Source: Pseudomonadota bacterium (GTDB lineage: Bacteria > Pseudomonadota > Alphaproteobacteria > Rhizobiales > Rhizobiaceae). From it: a stretch of 5,401 nucleotides of DNA. A model generated the notes under the pieces. The model had not been told where the DNA came from. It was given only the letters and a program-made list of their open reading frames with translations, and made no database searches. How positions within the stretch are numbered: position 1 is the first letter of the stretch; every line of letters starts with the position of its first letter. The stretch spans positions 1-5,401 of the forward strand of contig JAEZXF010000444.1 in the NCBI GenBank assembly GCA_023419995.1. Direction: 5' to 3'. Below are positions 1-5,267 of this stretch, piece after piece. Made by a program: the position numbers and the translations under genes.

Positions 1-42
1 GGCCTTCGACGGCGATTTTGAATAGGAGGATTTGGGCTTCAT
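1..42 (-). CDS. IS3-family transposase (OrfA-like), N-terminal 14 codons, runs off left edge
   Basis: An ATG at 42-40 (minus strand) opens a frame reading MKPKSSYSKSPSKA up to the window edge. An AAGGA Shine-Dalgarno at 53-49, six bases before the ATG, supports the start. The peptide resembles the N-terminus of a group of IS3-family OrfA proteins common in rhizobia, small HTH proteins that bind the element ends and are normally joined to OrfB (a DDE integrase) by frameshifting. Only the disordered basic N-terminus is visible here, and no catalytic residue can be checked. Codons 2-7 lie in the 3' arm of a long inverted repeat that may control translation. Confidence 0.6.
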   Translation of the reverse strand, partial: MKPKSSYSKSPSKA

Positions 43-82
43 CTTCGTTCCTTCGTCACTACGACGAAGCCCAAATCCTCCT
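24..82 (-). repeat. 17-bp perfect inverted repeat (hairpin) over the transposase start
   Basis: Arms at 24-40 and 66-82 are exact reverse complements over 17 bases, with a 25-base loop at 41-65. Read on the minus strand, the loop holds the transposase SD (53-49) and the AT of its ATG. The 3' arm holds the G of the ATG and the first codons. A competing hairpin pairs 51-57 with 63-69 (7 bp, 5-base loop). It uses bases of the first structure and covers part of the SD. The first arm begins at the last base of the truncated CHAT gene's stop codon. There is no T-run after the hairpin, so a terminator role is doubtful. Translational control of the transposase is the better guess. Confidence 0.75.
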
Positions 83-768
83 TAAATCACAACCTCAAAT
101 CTGTGCCATGGGTGCTGACGGGGGACAATCCGGTCGAACGGGGCGATGCGCGGCCGATCCATCCCCTCGACCAGCGTCACCGCGCCGCGCGTGCGCGCAT
201 GCGGATCGAGATCGGCCCGCAGGTCCGCAACGACGTCGCCGAGCCAGTCGCGCGAAAGCGGGCTCTCAAACCACAGGCTGTCGTCACGGTCGAGCGCCCA
301 GACGAAGGTGGCGGAATCCGAGCTCAGAAAGAAAAGCAGCGCCTCGTCCTCGCGCAACTGCGCCTGCGCGGTCGCGATATCGACAGGCGCCGGATTGGCC
401 AGTTCGGCATAGCGCGGAAACTCCGCCGCCAGCTTCGTGTCGATGGCGGCGATCTCTCCGTTAAGGGAGTCGATCTCGCCGCGCAGCCGCACTGCCGTAT
501 TGGCATCGCGAACGGTCGAAAGCTGGGCCTCGCGGATTGCGACGGCGGACAGCAGATCCTGCCGGCTGCGCACGATCGCCGCCAGTTCCGGATCTCCCGT
601 CGCCTCGCGCAGACCGAGCTGATGCAACGCCTTGCCCGCGGACGACAGGGACGCCCATTGCGCCGCCCTGAACGCTTCGTTGATCGGGTCGGCGCGCACG
701 GTCCCCGGCGTGATCGCCACCATCGCGCAGAACAGGTATGGAAGCACCGCTCCCGCTTCGAATCGCAT
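82..768 (-). pseudogene. CHAT-domain protein, truncated by IS insertion
   Basis: The fragment is 228 codons. The start at 768-766 is chosen over an ATG six codons upstream because GGGAGG (780-775) sits six bases before it. Residues 1-26 look like a signal peptide ending TVRA before DP, so export is likely. Residues about 30-125 are helical and charged, as in the linker between TPRs and the CHAT domain. Residues about 138-213 (LREDEALLFFLSSDSATFVW and onward) match the opening strands of CHAT domains. CHAT domains are caspase-like, and their catalytic His and Cys lie further downstream, so they are missing here. From about residue 214 the reading (IVPRQHPWHRFEVVI, then TAA) is IS sequence. The product is therefore probably inactive. 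A weak promoter candidate is TTGTTC (823-818), 17 bases, then AATATT (800-795). The family call is from recognition of the pattern, not a search. Confidence 0.75.
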
Positions 769-929
769 TCCCAGCCTCCCGATCACCCGCGAGGAATATT
801 CGCGTCAAACAAGGACAGAACAAGGGCGATGATGCAAAGCCGCTTGCGGGCGCGGAATTGATCGCCCGGACAGCAGGCGGTTAACGCCCGTTCAACGGGG
901 ATATCGGCACCAGCAGCGTCCTCTCGAAC

Positions 930-1112
930 CTATCGAAACAAGTCGCCGGTCTTGGGATTGACTTGCCGGTGGTGCTCCCTGGATGGCTTTGCCAATCCGG
1001 ATTTCTTCCGGCCGGCCGGGCGCGTTGCCACAAAAACGCGGATCGCCACAAAAACTGCGACGATCAACACGATTGCTCCGAGCACGATCAGGTTTACCCA
1101 TCCGGCTGACAT
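930..1112 (-). CDS. Small single-pass membrane protein, hypothetical (60 aa)
   Basis: I do not recognise the family. The protein has a short N-terminus, one strongly hydrophobic segment at about residues 6-30 (VNLIVLGAIVLIVAVFVAIR), and a basic C-terminal tail of about 30 residues. The Arg/Lys-rich tail (RPAGRKK) predicts that the C-terminus is cytoplasmic. The start is well supported: AGGAG at 1123-1119, six bases before ATG. It lies 161 bases upstream of the truncated CHAT gene on the same strand. That gap shows no convincing terminator, but it is long for an operon. Its function is unknown. Confidence 0.65.
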   Translation of the reverse strand: MSAGWVNLIVLGAIVLIVAVFVAIRVFVATRPAGRKKSGLAKPSREHHRQVNPKTGDLFR

Positions 1113-1306
1113 TGGCGTCTCCTATGGCGCATGATCGCACCCGCATTGGCGGCGCATTCTAGCGCAGGAATGAAACGAGACGAGCCTAAAAGAACAAGGG
1201 TCAAAATGCCGAGCCAAAGCCTGTCCTTTGCAAAAGGCTTGTCCACCAACCCGCCGCGAAAAGCACGGACTGCCCAGCCTGGTCCAGGCAGCACGGTGCC
1301 GCTTGC

Positions 1307-1426
1307 GGCGACCGCATCGGCACGCAAGGCAAAGCGGAAGATCGACTTGATGTGTGGCGCTACCGTGTTACCCGACAGGGGAAGCTGTCTGGAGATATCC
1401 ACGTTGCGCCTGCCTCGGCTTGTGAG
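1307..1426 (-). pseudogene. Remnant of a LuxR-family HTH domain
   Basis: The minus-strand frame reads LTSRGRRNVDISRQLPLSG, then NTVAPHIKSIF, then RFALRADAVAAS. It follows the LuxR/GerE DNA-binding consensus: an LTxRE start, an N-x-DISRQL scissor helix, LS-x-NTV-x-x-HIKSIF in the recognition helix, and an RADAV end. It lacks about nine residues after LTSR, where the first helix belongs, and about three residues after IFR. No start codon with an SD and no receiver or ligand domain can be seen upstream. The open frame runs on to 1094, into the SD region of the neighbouring gene. I read it as a decayed 3' end of a response-regulator-type gene. Confidence 0.5.
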
Positions 1427-1550
1427 GTCGGAGCAAGAGCGGCGACGCGGAGCTAGTCGTCGGCGCATCTGAGGCGGCCGAACGAAAGGCAGAGTTGGCG
1501 AGCAGCGGGCGATGACATTCGCTCTTGCGCGTGGCGTTCGAGCCAATATG

Positions 1551-1606
1551 CTCCCTGACTACCCCCTGCCAGGACTCGGGGCTGAAGGGTGTGTGCCGTC
1601 AGGGAG
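1551..1606 (+). promoter_or_regulatory. 5'-leader stem that can sequester the SD of the small membrane gene
   Basis: CTCCCTGAC at 1551-1559 is the exact reverse complement of GTCAGGGAG at 1598-1606. The second arm contains the AGGGAG Shine-Dalgarno of the gene starting at 1613. A short inner pairing of CCCC (1563-1566) with a GGGG near 1578 could stabilise the 38-base loop. If transcription starts upstream of 1551, the stem would hide the SD. The pairing is seen directly; its use in the cell is inferred. Confidence 0.4.
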
Positions 1607-1612
1607 ACTTCG

Positions 1613-1807
1613 ATGCTTCGCCAGAGTGTTCCGGAGCTTTTCAAACGCGATCAACCCTCGCCATGGGGGATCGCCATCCGTGTCATCCTGCTGATGGTCA
1701 TGCTCGTTGCAACCGTCTGGTTGATCAAGAGCAATCCGTTGATTACGGACCAGAACACCCAGGTCGGGAACAAGGATAAGAAGGTGTCAGATGAGCGGCG
1801 GTCGTGA
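1613..1807 (+). CDS. Small single-pass membrane protein, hypothetical (64 aa)
   Basis: I do not recognise the family. The ATG at 1613 is chosen over one eight codons upstream because AGGGAG (1601-1606) lies six bases before it. The N-terminus is polar (MLRQSVPELFKRDQPSPWG). One hydrophobic segment follows at about residues 20-41 (IAIRVILLMVMLVATVWLIK), then a polar, charged tail ending KKVSDERRS. Its last 17 bases overlap the next small gene in another frame, so the two are probably translated together. A single-pass inner-membrane protein is the safest description. Confidence 0.6.
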   Translation: MLRQSVPELFKRDQPSPWGIAIRVILLMVMLVATVWLIKSNPLITDQNTQVGNKDKKVSDERRS

Positions 1808-1892
1808 CTGGAGAGAATATCCAATACCAGCCTGGGCATTGATCGTGTTCCTGATCGTTTTCGTTTCCGGAGCGTCCTGGCTCGCGGTTTGA
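1791..1892 (+). CDS. Very small membrane protein, hypothetical (33 aa), overlapping the preceding gene
   Basis: The frame runs from ATG 1791 to TGA 1890-1892. It encodes a polar start, MSGGRDWREYPIPAW, then a hydrophobic segment ALIVFLIVFVSGASWLAV that forms the whole C-terminus. AAGG at 1781-1784 lies six bases before the ATG, inside the coding region of the upstream gene. Overlapping frames, a correctly spaced SD and a clean tail-anchor-like membrane segment argue that it is real. It could still be a chance frame in GC-rich DNA. No family is recognised. Confidence 0.55.
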   Translation: MSGGRDWREYPIPAWALIVFLIVFVSGASWLAV

Positions 1893-1965
1893 GGTTTGGA
1901 CAGAATCTGCCTGCAAACAGGGTAGCCGGACGTAGCGTTGGCGCGCCGCGAATGGCAGGAGGTTC

Positions 1966-2805
1966 TCACAGGCTCGACCAGTCCCGCGCCAGTTCCTCGC
2001 CGTTCATGCCCGTGATGCCCGCAGCCTCCAGCCCCGAACGCACGGCATCGACGAGGTCGGCGTTCGACACGGCCGTCTCGCCGGTAGGCAATGTCAGGTT
2101 GTTCTCGAAGCCGACCCTCAGTCCGCCGCCCAGGAACCCTCCGGCGATCGTGCAGGCGGCTTCGTGCCGGCCGAAGGCGCACACCATGAAGCGGCGGAAG
2201 ACCGGCTGGCCGGGTGCCAGAAAGGGCAGGAGATCCGTCGGCGTCGATGTCTGGCCCGTCGTGTAGCGTCCAAGCACATAGAGCACCGGCGGCTCCTCGA
2301 AAGGCACGATCCCGCGCCGGTGCAACGCGTCGAGCCGAACGGCTTCGCCCGGCTCGTAGAGAATGAATTGCGGCGCGACGCGCTCTGTCTTCATCCAAAG
2401 CAGGAAGTCGGCGAACGCCGCCTCGTTCGCGGTTCCGGGCAGGATTTCGCGCAGCGCCAGCGAGGCGGCCTGCGGCTTCACCGCCCGAACGACAGCCATC
2501 TGCTCTTCCGGGCCGTAGATTCCGAGCGCCTCGGAGGTGATCTGGACCACCATGCGTTCGCCCACCTCGGCCCGGATCGCTTTGATGACGGCCTTGTAGG
2601 CATCGGCGTCGAGCAGGTGCTTGTCCTCGCTGTCGCGGACATGGACGTGGATCATCGCCGCGCCGGCCTCCAGGCACTCGGCCGCCGTGCGCGCCAGTTC
2701 GACCGGCCCTATGGGCAGGGCGGGATGATCCGCCTTCGTCCTGCGGCCGCCATTGGGCGCGACCGCGATGGGCACACAAGGCAGAGCGCGACCGGCCGGT
2801 GGCAT
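1966..2805 (-). CDS. BKACE-family beta-keto acid cleavage enzyme (DUF849, Kce-like)
   Basis: This 279-residue protein has the usual length and pattern of the BKACE family, the group that includes 3-keto-5-aminohexanoate cleavage enzyme. These cytosolic TIM-barrel metalloenzymes join a beta-keto acid to acetyl-CoA and give acetoacetate plus a new acyl-CoA. Visible signatures are APNGGRRTKADHPALP (16-31), the zinc pair H53/H55 in MIHVHVRD, QITSEALG (88-95), and RVGFENN (230-236) carrying the third zinc ligand, E234. By alignment from memory with Kce, R230 matches its Arg226, and N235 replaces its catalytic Asp231. The start at 2805 has GAGGGA about eight bases upstream. The gene is divergent from an RpiR regulator and an aminotransferase, which suggests it acts on a keto acid made by transamination. 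The family is secure; the substrate is unknown. Confidence 0.92.
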   Translation of the reverse strand: MPPAGRALPCVPIAVAPNGGRRTKADHPALPIGPVELARTAAECLEAGAAMIHVHVRDSEDKHLLDADAYKAVIKAIRAEVGERMVVQITSEALGIYGPEEQMAVVRAVKPQAASLALREILPGTANEAAFADFLLWMKTERVAPQFILYEPGEAVRLDALHRRGIVPFEEPPVLYVLGRYTTGQTSTPTDLLPFLAPGQPVFRRFMVCAFGRHEAACTIAGGFLGGGLRVGFENNLTLPTGETAVSNADLVDAVRSGLEAAGITGMNGEELARDWSSL

Positions 2806-2853
2806 ACGGGGCTTCCCTCTTCAATGATTCATTCCGATCACATATTTCCAGCA

Positions 2854-2869
2854 TGAAACAGATGTTGCA
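2854..2869. promoter_or_regulatory. Candidate operator dyad in the divergent promoter region
   Basis: TGAAACAGATGTTGCA is an imperfect dyad: TG-x-AACA on the left mirrors TGTT-x-CA on the right. It lies in the 94-base gap between the BKACE gene and the RpiR gene, where an autoregulating RpiR protein would bind. The palindromic TTGCAA at 2865-2870 could be the -35 box for either direction. Plus strand: 17 bases, then TAGCTT at 2888-2893. Minus strand: 17 bases, then AAATAT. Both -10 matches are poor, so the promoter call is weak. Confidence 0.35.
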
Positions 2870-2899
2870 ATAGCTGCCCGGCGGCGATAGCTTTTTCCC

Positions 2900-3790
2900 A
2901 TGGAGCAGGGAACCGTCAGGCAGAAACTCGTCGCGGATTTCGATGCGCTGCCCGGACAGTTGCGGCAGGCGGCGCGCTACGTGCTCGACCACCCGCGCGA
3001 CGTCGCGCTGCTGTCCATGCGCGAGCAGGCGCGGGAGGCGGGCGTCCAGCCGGCGACGATGACGCGTCTGGCGCAGCGGATCGGCCTCGACGGATATGAC
3101 AGCATAAGGGGCGTTCACGCCGCGGCGCTGCGCGGCGGCGAGCCGCGAGGCTTCACCGCCAAGGCCGGCGCGCAGGTCGAACGGCAGAAGAAGCGGGGCG
3201 ACCGGGCGCTGGCGGCGGACATGCTGAGCCGGATCGCCGCGCAGGTCGCCGGACTCGGCGATGTCGCAGGGCTCGACCGCCTCGAAAAGGCGGCGCGCAC
3301 CCTGAGCGGAGCGCGCCGCATTTACTGCATCGGCATGCGCTCCAGCCATGCGATCGCCTGGCACCTCCACTATACCCTTTCCATGATCGGCGACCGTTCC
3401 GTCCTGCTCGATGGGCCGGGCGGAACCGGCATGGACCTCGCGGGACGCATCGCGCCCGGTGACGCGCTCGTGGCCGTAAGCGTGGCGCCCTATACGAAGG
3501 CGACGGTCGAGCTTGCCCGGCTGGCGTCGTCGCGCGGCGCGGCGCTGGTCGCGGTCACGGACAGCGAGGTGTCGCCGCTGGCGCGCATCGCGCGCGACGT
3601 CGTCCTGGTGCCGACCGACACCGCCTCCTTCCTCCACACGATGGCGCCCGCCTTCGCGGTCGCGGAAATCCTCGGCGCGCTGGTTGCCGGCCATGCCGGA
3701 GACGCCGCGCTCGAGCATTTCGATGCGCAGGCCGGGGCGCTGGGAATTCACATCCAGCCAGGACGCAAACGCAAGGCCGCCGCCCCATGA
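2900..3790 (+). CDS. MurR/RpiR-family transcriptional regulator (HTH-SIS)
   Basis: The protein has 296 residues, within the family's normal size. Residues 1-77 form the RpiR-type HTH domain: a conserved opening helix (QLRQAARYVLDHPRDVALLSMRE in two parts, residues 20-42) and a recognition region AGVQPATMTRLAQRIGLDGY (47-66). Residues about 138-265 form a SIS domain, with RRIYCIGMRSSHAIAWHL including S148/S149, and VAVSVAPYTKATVELA. SIS domains bind phosphosugars or related small ligands; here the ligand may be a pathway amino or keto acid (inference). An in-frame TAG at 2888-2890 makes ATG 2900 the first possible ATG start. No good SD precedes it, so initiation may be leaderless or inefficient. 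The stop overlaps the aminotransferase start as ATGA. It probably regulates both divergent transcripts. Confidence 0.92.
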   Translation: MEQGTVRQKLVADFDALPGQLRQAARYVLDHPRDVALLSMREQAREAGVQPATMTRLAQRIGLDGYDSIRGVHAAALRGGEPRGFTAKAGAQVERQKKRGDRALAADMLSRIAAQVAGLGDVAGLDRLEKAARTLSGARRIYCIGMRSSHAIAWHLHYTLSMIGDRSVLLDGPGGTGMDLAGRIAPGDALVAVSVAPYTKATVELARLASSRGAALVAVTDSEVSPLARIARDVVLVPTDTASFLHTMAPAFAVAEILGALVAGHAGDAALEHFDAQAGALGIHIQPGRKRKAAAP

Positions 3791-5109
3791 CCCGCATCAT
3801 GCACCGCTCGCTCGTCTCGACCCCGCCCGTCGCCGTCGCCGCGCGCGGAATCGAGATCGTGGACTCGCAGGGCAAGGGCTATATCGACGCTTCGGGCGGT
3901 GCTGCCGTCTCCTGTCTCGGCCATGGCCATCCGGCGGTGCTGGAGGCGCTGCACGCGCAGCTCGACCGCATCGCCTACGCCCATACCGGCTTCTTCACCA
4001 CCGAGGTCGCCGAGCAACTTGGCGAACGGCTGGTCGAGGACGCGCCGGAGGGGCTCGACCACGTCTATCTCGTCTCGGGCGGGTCGGAGGCGGTCGAGGC
4101 GGCGCTGAAGATGGCGCGCCAGTATTTCGTCGAGATCGGCCAGCCGCAGCGCCGCCACGTCGTCGCGCGCCGCCAGAGCTATCACGGCAACACGCTCGGG
4201 GCGCTGGCCGCCGGCGGCAACGAATGGCGGCGCGAGCAATTCCGCCCGCTGCTGATCGAGACCCATCACGTCGATCCCTGCTTTTCCTATCGCTTCCGCC
4301 GCGAGGACGAGAGCGAGGAGGACTACGCGGCGCGCGCTGCCGCCTCGCTGGAGGAAAAGCTGCTCGAACTCGGGCCGGAAACCGTCATCGCCTTCGTGGC
4401 CGAGACTGTCGTCGGCGCCACGGCCGGCGCCGTCCCGCCGGTCGGCGACTATTTCCGCCGCATCCGCGAGATCTGCGACCGCCACGGCGTGCTGCTGATC
4501 CTCGACGAGGTGATGTGCGGCATGGGCCGCACCGGCACGCTGCACGCCTGCGAGCAGGAAGGCATCGCGCCCGACCTGATGACCATCGCCAAGGGGCTGG
4601 GCGGCGGCTACCAGCCGATCGGCGCGGTGCTCGTCTCGGGAGCGATCCGCGAGGCGATGCGCGCCGGTTCCGGCTTCTTCCAGCACGGCCACACCTATAT
4701 GGGCCACACCATGGCCGCCGCGGCCGGCCTTGCCGTGCAGGAAACCATCCGCCGCGACAAGCTGCTCGACAACGTCCGGGCCATGGGCGCGCTGCTCGAG
4801 GCGCGCCTGACCGAACGCTTCGGCAACCATCACCATGTCGGCGACATCAGGGGGCGCGGCCTGTTCCGCGCGATCGAGCTGGTGGAGGATCGCGCGAGCA
4901 AGCGTCCGTTCGCCGCCTCGCGTAAGGTCAACGCGGCGATCAAGCGCGCGGCCATGGCGCGCGGCCTGATGGTCTACCCGATGGGCGGGACCATCGACGG
5001 CGTCAACGGCGACCATGTGCTTGTGGCGCCGCCCTTCATCGTCGACGAAACCGATATCGAGCGCATCGTGTCGCGCCTCGGCGACGCGGTCGACGCGGCT
5101 GTGACTTGA
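3787..5109 (+). CDS. Class-III PLP-dependent aminotransferase
   Basis: The 440-residue length is typical of class-III (omega-type) aminotransferases, which are cytosolic fold-type I enzymes. Visible signatures in order: SGGSEAVEAALKMAR (97-111) for phosphate binding; SYHG (131-134), whose aromatic residue stacks on PLP; LILDEVMCGMGRTG (237-250), where D240 contacts the pyridine nitrogen; and TIAKGLGGGYQPIGA (266-280), where K269 is the Schiff-base lysine. HTYMGH (302-307) and DIRGRGLF (353-360) match the usual C-terminal conserved blocks. No catalytic residue seems to be missing. The start overlaps the regulator's stop (ATGA) and has no clear SD, so translation is probably coupled. Relatives act on omega-amino acids, taurine, diamines or beta-amino acids; the substrate here cannot be assigned. 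Its neighbours suggest that it feeds the BKACE enzyme. Confidence 0.93.
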   Translation: MTRIMHRSLVSTPPVAVAARGIEIVDSQGKGYIDASGGAAVSCLGHGHPAVLEALHAQLDRIAYAHTGFFTTEVAEQLGERLVEDAPEGLDHVYLVSGGSEAVEAALKMARQYFVEIGQPQRRHVVARRQSYHGNTLGALAAGGNEWRREQFRPLLIETHHVDPCFSYRFRREDESEEDYAARAAASLEEKLLELGPETVIAFVAETVVGATAGAVPPVGDYFRRIREICDRHGVLLILDEVMCGMGRTGTLHACEQEGIAPDLMTIAKGLGGGYQPIGAVLVSGAIREAMRAGSGFFQHGHTYMGHTMAAAAGLAVQETIRRDKLLDNVRAMGALLEARLTERFGNHHHVGDIRGRGLFRAIELVEDRASKRPFAASRKVNAAIKRAAMARGLMVYPMGGTIDGVNGDHVLVAPPFIVDETDIERIVSRLGDAVDAAVT

Positions 5110-5193
5110 CGGTGGCGCCGATACGCGCACTCTTGGGGACGGGGATCGGGGGGCTCCGCGCCTGCCGCCTCCGACCCCGCCTCGAAGAAGGAG

Positions 5194-5220
5194 ACGGGCC
5201 TGCGGCACGAGGCCTGTTTT
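5194..5220 (+). terminator. Weak intrinsic terminator or attenuator after the aminotransferase
   Basis: Bases 5194-5201 (ACGGGCCT) pair with 5210-5217 (AGGCCTGT) over eight positions, including one G-U pair. The loop has eight bases, and TTTT at 5217-5220 follows. The stem is GC-rich but the T-run is short. It lies between the aminotransferase and the TRAP-transporter gene, so it may only partly separate them. Confidence 0.4.
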
Positions 5221-5267
5221 CATCCGAAAGCCCGAAGAGGGATCGTGCCCAACAGGGAGACGCACTC

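Larger units (their letters stand above)
1..127 (-). mobile_element. 5' end of an IS3-like insertion sequence (partial)
   Basis: The minus strand carries the untranslated leader and first codons of a transposase, with the rest of the element lying left of the window. The outer end is placed at about 125-128 for two reasons. The CHAT-gene reading frame stops resembling its family right there, and a TGT (127-125, minus strand) fits the usual TG start of IS3-family ends. The other IS end and the target duplication are outside the window, so the exact base and the family are inferred. The family call rests on my recollection of the transposase N-terminus, not on a search. Confidence 0.62.
1113..1612. 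other. Gene-poor 500-base stretch
   Basis: I see no intact gene here. The stretch contains the SD of the small minus-strand membrane gene at its left end, a decayed LuxR-type HTH at 1307-1426 (minus), and the leader of the small plus-strand membrane gene at its right end. Open frames crossing it on both strands have no ribosome binding site and look like decayed or chance coding. Base composition is less GC-rich than in the catabolic genes to the right. Confidence 0.5.

Noticed and set aside
24..82. Hairpin as an intrinsic terminator for the CHAT gene
   Set aside because: No T-run follows the stem on the minus strand, and the repeat contains the transposase start, so a role in the IS is more likely.
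788..804. CGCGA/TCGCG small dyad upstream of the CHAT gene
   Set aside because: Five-base arms around AATAT are within what chance gives in this composition. I could not link it to a regulator.
103..861. 252-codon plus-strand open frame opposite the CHAT gene
   Set aside because: It has no SD and an Arg-rich shadow composition. The opposite strand has a signal peptide, a strong SD and CHAT-domain pattern.
887..899. CCCGTT/AACGGG repeat downstream of the small minus-strand gene
   Set aside because: The arms leave only one base between them and no T-run follows, so it is a poor terminator.
1094..1246. Possible small minus-strand membrane protein from GTG 1246 (LWLGILTLVLLGSS segment)
   Set aside because: It has a hydrophobic stretch, but no convincing SD, and its end overlaps the start of the well-supported 60-residue gene. 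It is more likely part of the decayed LuxR-containing frame.
1787..3751. 654-codon minus-strand open frame covering the BKACE and RpiR genes
   Set aside because: It is out of frame with the BKACE gene and antisense to the RpiR gene, both of which have clear family motifs. It has no SD and its composition is that of a shadow frame.
3513..4925. 470-codon plus-strand open frame across the regulator and aminotransferase
   Set aside because: It is an Arg/Pro-rich off-frame reading of two well-supported genes.
3748..5265. 505-codon open frame on the minus strand opposite the aminotransferase
   Set aside because: It is antisense to a gene with a full set of class-III aminotransferase motifs. Its translation is low-complexity and rich in Arg, Ala, Asp and Val, as expected for a mirror frame in GC-rich DNA.
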